Below, one piece after another: positions 22,691-33,802 of a stretch of 64,000 bases of DNA. Both the position numbers and the translations under genes were made by a program. The stretch lies in the NCBI GenBank assembly GCA_021018815.1, contig JAITYX010000021.1, positions 7,593,001 to 7,657,000 on the forward strand, read 5' to 3'. The DNA comes from Talinum fruticosum. Its lineage: Eukaryota; Streptophyta; Magnoliopsida; Caryophyllales; Talinaceae. The stretch's first letter is position 1, and every line of letters starts with the position of its first letter. Below the pieces are notes generated by a model. It worked only from the letters and a program-made list of their open reading frames with translations, was not told the origin of the DNA and made no database searches.

Positions 22691-23539
22691 TCCATCCAAC
22701 TCTAGTTCAGCAAAGAAGAAGGCAAACTCGGACAATGTGAAAAATGATTTACCAAAGAAAGTTGAAGTAGAGGAAAAATTTGAACCCAACGGATCAACTT
22801 CTTGCTCGAGTTCTTCTTCGATCAGCACCTCCATGCATGGATCATCTTAGAGAAGAGCTTTCATGCGCTGTAAGCACACACTTCCAATCATTCTTGACTT
22901 GATAATAAAATTCATTTCCCAAAATTAAGAATAGATGCTTATTTTGGTTGATTGTTTTCTTGACAGGTTTGCTAGGAAATCTGCTTTCAGCCAAGCACCA
23001 TAAAACTGAAATTTGTGATGTTAATGTCTTCTATTTTCCACCCTCTTAAAAAGTTGTACTTACTAATTCTTTTTTTTTTTTTTTTGCAGTTTAAAAATGC
23101 CTGAGATCTATAATTGATAAATATGGTAAACGATGCCTAAAATGTATGCAACTAATCGGGTAATAGCCTAAACTAAATGCCACTTGACACTTCAGGAACA
23201 TTAATCCATCATCAAAATGAACAAAATGATTCAAGAAGATTGCTTTTCTTTTTACTTCAAACACGAGCTCATTGCTTTCCTTTTTACTTCAAACAAAGAG
23301 CTCCTAACTCAAGGGTTAACTATACAACCTAAAGCTCCAACAAATGAAAGTCACCTCCTAAGAAGGTTTCTCTTTATGTATAATGCTTAAATGTCGGTTC
23401 GTTCATATCAAATTTGTCCTTGCTATGAAAATTTAAAAAACAACTTTGTGCTTTATATTTTGCTAAATGTTCTTGAAAACCCTTTCTATGTCTCTTTCTT
23501 ATTGGATATCAACTCATAAGTCTTGCCAAACCTGAATGA

Positions 23540-25851
23540 CCCTATTTGATATGACAAATGAAATGCTCGGGAAGTTTGACAAATATATGACTCAAGAGGA
23601 ATTATGAATCATTGGAAGGGATAACATTTCTCTTCTGCATTTCCATGGAGTTTTGCGAAATTCAAACATCTCAAAGAGGAGGAATGGGAAAAGTTTACTT
23701 GTGATATATAAGATTTTGTAGCTATTTTATGATGTGAGTTGTATGTTTACTCGTTGTTTGCTTAAGGCAGCTAAAGGTCATCATGACTCTTTATTTAATA
23801 TGGCGAACGAAATGCTTGGAATGTTTGACAACTATATGGATCAAGAGGAATTATGAACCATAATAGAAAGAATAACATTTCTCTTCCGCATGTCCATGGA
23901 GTTTTGCGAAATTCAAACATGTCGAAGAGGAGGAATGAGAAAAGTTCATTGTGATACGTAAGATTCTGAAACTATTTTATGATGTGACTTGTATGTTTAC
24001 TCGTTGTTTGCTTAAGGCAGCTCAAGGCCATCATGACTATCTATTTAATATGGCGAACGAAATGCTCGGGAAGTTTGACAAATATATGGATCAAGAGGAA
24101 TTATGAACCATAATAGAAAGGATAATATTTCTCTGCTGCATGTCCATGGAGTTTTGTGAAATTCAAACATGTCGGAGAGGAGGAATGAGAAAAGTTCATT
24201 GTGATACGTAAGATTCTGAAACTATTTTATGATGTGACTTGTATGTTTAGTGTTGTGTGCTTGAGGCGGCTCAAACTTATCATGACTATCTATTTGATAT
24301 GACAAATGAAATGTTTGGAAAGTTTGACAAATATACGGCTCAAGAGGAATCATGAACCATAATAGAAGGGATAACATTTCTCTTTTGCGTCGGTGGAGTT
24401 CTGAAAAATTCAAACATTTCAGAGATGAGGTATGTGAATAGTTTCACTATATAATACATAAGATTTTGAATGCATTTTATGATGTGACTTATATGTTTAG
24501 TGTTTGCTTGAGGCAGCTCAAGGTTATCATGACTATCTATTTGATACGGCGAACGAAATGTTTGGGAAGTTTGACAAATATATGGATCAAGAGGAATTAT
24601 GAACCATAATAGAAAGGGTAAAATTTCTCTTCTATATGTCCATGGGGTTTTAAAGCTATTTTATGACGTGACTTGTATGTTTAACGTTGTGTACTTGAGG
24701 CAGCTCAAGGTTATCATGACTATCTATTTGATATGGCAAATGAAATACTTGGAAATTTTGATAAGTATACGGCTCAAGAGGAATCATGAACCATAGTAGA
24801 AAGAATAACATTTCTCTTTGCATGTTGGAGTTTTGAAAAATTCAATCATCTTAGAGAGGAGGTATGTGAATAGTTTTACTATAATACATAAGATTTTGAA
24901 GTTATTTTACGATGTGACTTGTATGTTTAGTGTTTGGTTGAGGCAGCTCAAGATCATCATGACTATCTATTTGATATGACAAACTAAATGCTTAGAAAGT
25001 TTGACAAATATACGGCTTAAGAGGAATCATAAACCATAATAGACGGGATAACATTTCTCTTCTGCATTTCCATGGAGTTTTGCGAAATTCAAAACTTTCT
25101 GTGAAAGGAATGAAAAAAGTTCACTGTAATACATAAGATTTTGAAGTTATTTTATGATGTGACTTGTATATTTATTGTTATTTGCTTGAAACGACTCAAG
25201 GTCATCATAATTATCTATTCGATATGGCAAACAAAATGCTTGGGAAGTTTGACAAATATACGACTTAAGAGGAATCATGAACCATAATAGAAGAGATAAC
25301 ATTTCTCTTCTCTATGTCCATGGAGTTTTGCAAAATTCAAACATCCGAGAGAGGAGGAATGGGAAAAGTTCACTGTGATACATAAGATTTTGAAGATATT
25401 TTATGATGTGACTTGTATGTTTAGTGTTTGCTTGAGGCAGCTCAAGGTCATCATGATTATCTATTTGATATGATAAATGAAATGCTTAAGAAGTTTGACA
25501 AATTTACGACTCAAGAGGAATTATGAACCATAATAGACGGGATAACTTTATCTTCTGCATGTCCATGGACTTTTCTGAAATTCAAATATTTCAGAGAGAG
25601 GAATGAAAAAGGTTCACTCTAATACATAAGATTTTAAATTTATTTTATGATGTGTGACTTATATGTTTATTATTGTTTGCTTGAGGTAGCTCAAGGTCAT
25701 CATAACTATCTATTTGATATGACAAATGAAATGCTTCGAAAGTTTGATAAGTTTACGACTCAAGAGGAATCATGAACCATAATAGAAGGGGTAACATTTC
25801 TCTTCTACATGTCTATGGAGTTTTAAAAAGTTCAAACATCTCAGAGATTGT
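23540..25851 (+). repeat. Satellite array of about 248-bp monomers derived from hAT transposase (left array)
   Basis: The phrase GATATGRCRAAYGAAATGCT starts monomers near 23545, 23799, 24047, 24297, 24544, 24733, 24973, 25222, 25468 and 25717. Steps are mostly 246-250 bases, with one short unit. In one frame each monomer reads like HHDYLFDMANEMLGKFDKYT, in another KILKLFYDVTCMF. Both resemble the hAT (RICESLEEPER) segment just before the LDPRxK motif. Stops and shifts break every unit. The array is on the plus strand. Confidence 0.85.
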
Positions 25852-27079
25852 TACATCTATAATTGATATTCCCACATAAGTATTTTTTTTTTGTCATCTC
25901 AAACATTCCCACAAAAAAACATTTTATACTGCAATTAAAATAGGAAAATAATAAGAAATGAGTTTTTCCTAAGTTGGCAACATACCAACCTCTGCCCCTC
26001 CAAAAACACTTATTTGATCCCTAACAATATATGAGATTTCTCCATCTATATTAGATTTTTTTTGTAAAATAGCATTAAAGAGTAATTATTCTTTTAATTA
26101 GTTGAAATTGATAAATAAAAAACTAAATATAAATATAAAAAGTTTTTTTAATGTAAAAGTAACGGAGTCTCTTTGGGAAAAGAAAGGGGGAAAAGTCCAA
26201 TATAGTAAATGGTCCCCCTAAAAAATTCTAATTTTGCCCTGAATAAAGCATTCATTGCTAAACCTATACGGGCGGTTGTTAAGGAGAACAATAATGTCCG
26301 GGTTATTTGGATTCACGATCACCATTTGAAATGAGAAGTTGGCAAGAATGTGCACCTAAACATGATATATGTTGGTACCTCAAGAAAATATGAAAACTTA
26401 AAGATAGCAATAGTAACTATACCAATAGTAATGAACTAGTAACATCTGCATTTGTAGTCTTAGGCTTGCTAAAATTGGTGTCTGGCTTATCTGCATTTGT
26501 TTTGCAGTCTTAGACTTGTCAAAACTGGGACTTGTCAAAATTGATGTCTGGCCACCGAGATGCAGAAGAGTTATCACCAATGGTTGTGTAGTCTACCACT
26601 AAAGGTATTGTTTTTGGTGTTTATCAGGGTATTCAGTTTTTAATAGAAAGGGGTAGTTTATTTCTGACTGCTTTGAGGCTTTATGTTAGTGTTTCTCAAT
26701 TATGAATACTCAAGTATCTATACGGCTTCAGCAAGACATTGTAGTAATCGTAGGATATTATGAGTTGAAAACCTTTTGTTATGCTAGACCGAGGCTTTGC
26801 TGGTGACATAATAGAATCCTTGGCATGTTTCTACCATCTAATTAGGAGAATAATTATAATTGTTCATCAGGGTATGGCATCAGTGGTTGTAAACTGCATC
26901 AATTTATTATAATATCAGCTTTGAAATGGCTAGCATAACTGAATTTAGCATGAATATAACACATTAAGCACAAAAAGGTTTTCCTTCAAGAAAAAAATTA
27001 TATAAGCACATACACATTGACATAACACCACGTAGCATAAATACAGTTTGCCAAGGAACGTTTTATTACCTAAAAGAAG

Positions 27080-27640
27080 AGGCTTGTATAATCCTCATCG
27101 TGCTTGTTCACGTCATCCTCATCTGGATTAGAATCATTTTCAACATCAACATCATATTCCGCACGTCGCTAATCTTGAAGATATATCTTGTCCTATCTTG
27201 GGCTTCAAAGCATTACGAGTTAGGGATGTTTTTCCTCCTAGGCTAAAAAGCGGACTCGAAACAAGTACTAACTGGGATTATTAGTAAGTCTCGTGCCATC
27301 ATCGAAAGATCGTGTATCTCACTCGTGTGCCAAAAATCTGAAACATCTAACTCCATATTTTAACTCAAGAGCAAGTTACTCCAACTATCTATCAAATCAT
27401 GACTTCATCGATTGTGATATGAAGCATCTACCATTAAAACTATTGTGCCATCAGTAATCATCCACAAAATATCAAATGATATTAACTGTAGCTTATACTT
27501 GTTAAACAAGGAGCGTAAAGTAGACAACACAATATCCATCTTTTCCATTGCTTCATCAGACCCAAACAATTTGTTCAAACAATACTCAACGAATTTGATT
27601 TTACATCTAGGATTAAGAATGAAACCACATTATAAATGTA
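27080..27640 (-). pseudogene. hAT (RICESLEEPER-type) transposase C-terminal relic
   Basis: Reading the minus strand from 27625: LNPRCKIKFVEYCLNKLFG, then EKMDIVLSTLRSLFNKYKL, then after stops ELDVSDFW and MARDLLIIPVS followed by FESAF. These are the LDPRxK block, the DUF4413-like part and the hAT dimerisation domain. In-frame stops and small gaps show decay. The block immediately upstream on the same strand is the first unit of the right satellite array, so this relic is the likely parent of the satellite. Confidence 0.8.
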
Positions 27641-28700
27641 AGTTATATACTCATATCAATATTTGTCAAATTTTCTATGTATTTCGTTTGTCATATCAAA
27701 CAGATAGTCATGATGACTTTGAATCGCCTCAAACAATGAACTTTTTCCATTCATAATCTCCGAGATGTTTGAATTTTTCAAAACTACATGGACATGTAGA
27801 AGAAAAATGTTATCCTTTATATTATGGTTCATGATTACACTTGAGTCGTATATTTATCAAACTTTCCAAGCATTTCGTTTGCCATATCAAATAGATAGTC
27901 ATGATTAAGCCACCTCAAACAAACAACACTAAACATACAAGTCACATCATAAAATAATTTCAAAATCTTATGTATCACAATGAACTTTTCTTATTCCTTC
28001 TCTCTGAGATGTTTGAATTTTTCAAAACTCCACGAGACATGTAGAAGAGAAATATTATCCCTTCTATTATGGTTCTTGATTCCTTTTGAATTGTATATTT
28101 GTCAAACTTCCCAAGCACTTCGTTTATCATATCAAATAGATAGTTATAATGACCTTGAGCCGCCTCAAGTCAACAACACTAACAAGTTACATCATAAAAT
28201 CACTTCAAAATCTTATGTATTATAGTGAACTTTTCGCATTCCTTGTCTTAGAGATGTTTGAATTTTTCAAAACTCTTTGGACATGCATAAGATAAATGTT
28301 ACACCTTCTATTATAGTACATGATTCCTCTTGAGTCGTATATTTGTTAAATTTCCTAAACATTTCGTTTGCCATATCAAATGGATAGCCATGATGACCTT
28401 AAGCCGCCTCAAGCAAACAGCACTAAACATACAAGTCTCATCATGCATCATGAAATAGCTTCAAAATCTTATGTATCACAGTGAACTTTTCCCATTTCTC
28501 CTTTTTGAGATGTTTGAATTTTTCGAAACTCCATGGACATGTAGAAGATAAATGTTATCCTTTTTATTAATGCTTGATGATTCTTCTTGAGTTGTATACT
28601 TGGCAAACTTCTCAAGCATTTCGTTCGCCATATCAAATAGATAGTTATGATGACCTTGAGCCACCTCAAGCAAACAACATTAAACATACAAGTCACATCA
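27641..28700 (-). repeat. Satellite array of about 248-bp monomers, opposite orientation (right array, first part)
   Basis: Minus-strand monomers are marked on the plus strand by CGTTTGYCATATCAAAYAGAT at about 27690, 27877, 28123, 28367 and 28622 (steps 187, 246, 244, 255). The same two hAT-like frames are readable. The array is interrupted at 28705 by the 2.83-kb insertion and continues at 31539. Confidence 0.85.
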
Positions 28701-28705
28701 TAAAA

Positions 28706-31533
28706 TGTAACGCCCCCAATCACCATTACTTAATAATCCCTTAATTAGAGAATATTATGTAAGGTAGCAGCGGAAGATAATGATCGAAGACGTTATCGTC
28801 GTCCTAAAAATAGGACAAGGCTAAATAAGAGAAATAAAATCAAATACAATTTATGCATCCAACTGTTATATTTTCATTGGTCCTGTTAGGGGTAACCGCA
28901 TATTACCCAAGTAGCTAAGTCATCCCAAAATACAGTTCACTTGTTTAGTAACATAATATTTATACAACCTAGATTGTCGTCTATTCCACAAGATAATATG
29001 CAACATGTAATGATTCCCAAAATCATACCCAAGCCACGGTTGAGAATAAAATCACTCGTGAGCATCTATACATCTTCGAACCACAAATGCAACGTGTCCA
29101 GCTATGGTTTGCCTTCGTCGGACTTGGTAGGTAAATGATTGTTCACCAATGCTTTCCCTAAAACAAAAACAGTAAAATATTTCGAAGAATGAGTCGAAAC
29201 TCAGTACTGAACATCCTCGTACAGTCAAATAATTTTGAAACACCTTGGTTGAGTGCGCGCATTTCAATTCATTTTAGTTTGAAATCGGGGAGAGAATATG
29301 AGTAAAACTTGCTTGCCGTTATTATCCGAAAGTGGAACCCCTTGATAATTGATACGATCTTTGAATAGGTGCACACCCCAGGCGGACCGAGAACTCGGGT
29401 TGACGCCGCGCTGGTGGAATTGATGGGCATAAGCCCTGTTAATTGATAATTGAGCGGGGACCACTTAATTAGGTGGCAAAACTTGATTTGCAAATGATTC
29501 ATTATTAGTTGTATATATGAGAAATGTTGAGATTTGATGAAACATGTGAGTTTTCGAAAGGTACGAGCAATGAACATATCCGAACCGAGAATATTTGTTT
29601 CTCCCCTTTTATAAAAATTCAAGTTGCCAGCTATTCGGCAATCGAAGTGGCCTCAATTCTGTTTCAATTAGATTTCTATTGTTAATAATGTTTTTCTTGA
29701 GTTTTAATACTTGAATTTGTATTTTGTTGGCGTGAATTAAAAAGGTGTGAAACATGCTGTTAATATATATATATATATACATGTATAATCAATCACTTAT
29801 CTTTATTATATTCATTAAAAAGATGTGAAACATGCTCTTAATAATTCTTATTATTGCTACCCACATTGTTGTTGTCATTATTATTATCATTATTATTATT
29901 ATTATTATTTGATGCAACTAATCCGATTAGTCTGCCAAGCTCAACTTATCTTTCGATCCTTATTCCTAACGTAATTTCTTTATTCCTCATTTATCGAATT
30001 CAAACCCATAGTTAAGTGAATATTCAATCTATCAATGTCTTTCCATAGGAAGGCTTCACAATTAGCCAAATTGCTCAAATTCATACATATACCAACTTAA
30101 GGTCATGAGCATTATTCTCACAACAAAAATTCACATTCACAATCACAATTAGGCAAACTTAATGCTCCAAGTTTTCTGCACGCCTCTACATTTACACATT
30201 ATTGACTTTAAGTTCTACGTGCATATTCCCCTTTCGTTTGATCGATATAATCATTCCCAAAATATAACAAATCCTTCAAATTACTCAATTTCTATAACAA
30301 GACATCCCTAACCTCATCCACTAAATCATAATTTTCCAAAAGGAATCACATTCATTCACATTTATACACAATCAATCCATCAAAATGCTACAACCCAATC
30401 ATCCACACCAATTCGAATTTTCCGAATTCGATCTTTAAATTCACTCAACAAACATGTCTCTAAATCATATACTTTAAGTTGTAATTACAATTTCTTAAAT
30501 GAATAAGGAGCTTGATAATTTAGGGTTTAGCGTTTACCTTCAAATTCGGAGAGGGTAAGTCAAGGAAGACGAGCAGGGGTGGTGGTGAGCGGCGGTTGTA
30601 CCGGTGACCACCGGCAGAGGCGGCGACTAACTCCGGCGGCCACCGTGGGTGGTGGGTGGTCGATAGGTGGGCCGCGGCAGAGGTAAGGCGGGCGTGCACC
30701 CGCGCAGAGAGAGAGAGCGAGAGAGAGAGAGCGCGGAAGAGAGACGCCGGGCGTCTTCCCGACGACGCCGGCGCCCGCTGCTAGCGCCGGTGGCGCTTGG
30801 TGGCCGAGACCGAGTAGCAGGTGGAGGCGGGGAGGGGAACAGAGGCACGCGAGGGAGATAGAGAGAGCGATAGCGTGAGAGAGTGAGAGGGGCGCCGCCG
30901 GGCGGCGCCTAGCGCCGCTTCGGCCGGCGTTGGTGGCGTCTCGGTGGCCTGGACTGTGAGATGACAAGCAGAGATGCGGTAAGGCGGGGAGACGAGAGAG
31001 GGAGCACGGGAGAGAGGATGAGCGTGTATGAGGAATGAAATGAATTTTGAAGTCTGTATATACATTCTAGAGAAATCCCTTCCGGATTTTTCTTTCAAAA
31101 TATTAGTGTCATTATTTTTATTTTATTGTCATTTATTTATTATTTTATTATCTCGTCCGGGTTTACGTAACTTACTTACATTGTTACTATTATTATTATT
31201 ATTTTATTCTAATAATGTTGTAAATAGGTTATACGATTTGTTTTAAATATAATGCGCCGTTTAAATATAACCTTTAGTAACTTTATAACCATGTATCTTC
31301 ACATTTATATTCGATATATATTTATACGAATTTCTAAATCTTCTTTTTATACATATTTGTAAATTTATAATTATTAATATGAAATGTTATTGGAGGCCAC
31401 TTCGTCGCCTTAGTTGGATAACACACATATAAAAATAATTTAAATATAAAATATTGAATTGAAGTGCGCGCGTTCAATTATGTAAATTTTATAATCAGTA
31501 AAATAATAATGTGATTTAGAGTCGGTCGTTACA
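28706..31533. mobile_element. Solo-LTR-like insertion, 2828 bp, in the satellite
   Basis: Starts TGTAACGCCCCCAATC and ends GGTCGTTACA, with TAAAA directly repeated at 28701-28705 and 31534-31538. TG...CA ends and a 5-bp duplication are LTR-retrotransposon signs. No internal second LTR and no pol domain is visible, so a solo LTR (or a nonautonomous element) is likely. The centre (30560-31020) is a GC-rich island with GA repeats, unlike the flanks. The frames there (for example 30560-30967) are composition artefacts. Removing the element restores the satellite period (about 245). Confidence 0.75.
29766..29781. repeat. (TA)n microsatellite
   Basis: TA dinucleotides inside the solo-LTR-like element. 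A (TTA)n run follows at 29878-29908, and a similar TA run lies at 32590-32606. Confidence 0.7.
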
Positions 31534-31538
31534 TAAAA

Positions 31539-31920
31539 TAACTTCAAAATCTTATGTATCATAGTGAACTTTTCCCATTCATCCTCTCTAAAATGTTTGA
31601 AGTTTTGAAAACTCCATGGACATATAGAAGAAAAATGTTACGCCTTCTATTATGATTAATGATTACTCATGTGTCGTTTGTCAAACTTCTTAAAATTTCA
31701 TTTGCCATATCAAATAGATAGTCATGATGATCTTAAGCTGCCTCAAGCAAATAACACTTAACATACAAATCACATCATAAAATAGCTTCAAAATCTTATG
31801 TATCACAATGAACTTTTCCCGTTCCTCTTCTCTCGAGATGTTTAAATTTTTCAAAACTCCATGAACATCCAGTAAGATAAATGTTATTGCTTCTATTATG
31901 ATTCATGAATCCTATTGGTT
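31539..31920 (-). repeat. Right satellite array, continuation after the insertion
   Basis: ATAAAATAACTTCAAAATCT continues the monomer cut at 28700. A further unit start lies at about 31700. The last partial unit fades out near 31920. Confidence 0.8.
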
Positions 31921-33797
31921 GAATTGTTCATCCTGAATGAGACATGAACTTTAAAATAATAAATGATTTTATCAATACACAAATATATAACTCCAGTTGA
32001 ATTACAATCATAATAATAAATGTCAATTTATATATTCCAATCATTTTATTCTTATGGAAAAAATCATTTTATTCTTGAAAATGAAACTTTGTATTATGTT
32101 GTATTCATATTAATTAGTCACTCTATTTTCAAAGGTTGTATCTATAAGAACTCATAAATCAATTATGTGTATCGTCCTCATTCTCATGGATAGAACTCGA
32201 TCGATGATTTGTGAAGATATTTCAAAGGTTGTATGTTATAGTACGTAAAATAAGTCTTGAGAACACCTTAAGCCACTTATTGCTTCGTTGTAATTTATTC
32301 ATAGGCTTATAAATACTTGAAGAACACAATAGATTAGGGGTATAAAGACATTGATTTCAATTAACGTCCGACTATAGGATTCATATAATTTATGTCAAAT
32401 TATCAATTAATTGTTTTAAATAAATGGTTACGGTCCCTTTTTTTTGAAAGAAGAAAACAAAACCTCGTAATATACTCATAGTTGATATGTAAAATAAAAA
32501 AAGGAGTAAACAAAATCAATGTTTTATTAATACATGATCGTCGTCATTCTTATAAGTAGCAAACAAAATTATTATTCATTTTATTAGTGTATATATATAT
32601 ATATATCTATTTCATAAATTGTTTATTCTGCTAATCCATATAAGAATACAATTTATATAATTTTCTAATTTTGCAAGAAAGTCAGATAAATGAATAAAAG
32701 AGGAGAAAGCACAGAAAAAACTAAGAGCTGAAAAGGACACGAAAAAAATGAAATAATAAGCGCTTTTTTGTTGGTCCATTAAAGAAAATTAATATGTATT
32801 AAAAACAATAAGGATCTTTATCATAGTTGTTGAGCATTCTCCTACTAAATATTTAAAATTTCTCAAATTATTGCAAAAGTTAAAGCAAACTTTTTGTTAT
32901 CAATTAAACGTATAGAATTGATATAATTAAATTGATATAATTAATATTGCCAGAATTAAAATACAGAATCCCTAAGATCAAGTAGAAAAGCGTATAGAAT
33001 AAGTCAAATTTACATAAATAAAAAATTAAGCACATATTTATATAATTAATATTGCTAGAATTAAAATACAGAATAAAAGAGATAAAAGGTAAAATGCAAC
33101 ATGGATTAAAACTTGCCAAAACATTTTATTTGATAGAAGACACCTCCATGGCTCGACTAATATATATTGATACAATCTTCTCCTAATAATTTGAGACCAC
33201 CCAATACTTGCAACAATAATAGCTATTCATAAAATTATAAGTATGAAACAATTATTTGAGAAAAATACATAAACTTTTAAATGGTTAAGCACAAGAAAAA
33301 TGAAATTCTCATAGCAAGGTAATGGACCGTAATGATAATTAATCTGTTGTTGTGGAGCACTTATCTTCCAGTTATATTTATATACAATTTAATACATAGA
33401 TATATAATTGCTAATTACTTAATTATCATAACTAGTCCGGACCCGTGTTCGCACTGGAGCAATGTTGTATAATGCATAACTTAAAAAATTATTGAATTAC
33501 GGAGCGATGTTGTACTTATGAGTTTCTTTTTCTTCATCATTTGATTTTATTTAATAGTTTCACTTTCAACAACATTTTTCTACATGTTATCCCCTCATAA
33601 CGAAAATGCTTTTATAACTCATCAAAGCTATCGAACCCAACACATAAAAATCATTAGAGCCCAACACACATTCATATTCCAATCATTCTAAATTTCAAAA
33701 GAATAAATAAATAATCTAAAATAATAAATAAAAAAGAATATTAAAAAATATCATCAAAGTTTTAAGATTACACTCATGATTTGGAATATTAAGAAGC
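31921..33797. other. AT-rich intergenic stretch, no gene seen
   Basis: No family-like frame on either strand. A roughly 105-bp tandem repeat (AATTAATATTGCYAGAATTA, TAAAATACAGAAT) lies at 32930-33095. An ACTAGTCCGGACCCGTGTTC phrase at 33431 resembles ends of dispersed plant repeats but has no partner nearby. Confidence 0.6.
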
Positions 33798-33802
33798 CGG
33801 AT

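Larger units (their letters stand above)
20105..23000 (+). pseudogene. RING-type E3 ubiquitin ligase gene, broken and truncated
   Basis: Exon 1 starts MLSPRFKSVAAMAGWDED. After a 1-nt shift near 20164 it continues LLASLIVEDTDRNSIHKKRS in another frame. A 53-base CT repeat interrupts it, and sequence resumes with RAASIPVTLFNLDEDES. Exon 2 (22711-22869) reads NDLPKKVEVEEKFEPNGS and, after a second shift, CMDHLREELSCA at a GT donor. Exon 3 (from 22967) opens VC-stop-EICFQPST, which is the start of a RING finger, then homology ends. From memory this N-terminus and a CMDxLREELSCAICLEI RING entry belong to one plant E3 family, though I cannot verify it here. All Zn ligands after the first pair are missing, so no activity is expected. 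The long second intron contains MRS2 fragments. Confidence 0.72.

Noticed and set aside
14996..23100. A single Helitron or CACTA spanning the whole gene-fragment mosaic
   Set aside because: Only the left CACTA terminus is visible. No right terminus (CTGTAGTG) or Helitron CTRR hairpin was found by eye, so no such element is claimed.
30560..31098. Arg/Pro/Ser-rich open frames on both strands
   Set aside because: They come from the GC-rich and GA-repeat island of a solo-LTR-like element, and several frames are open at once.
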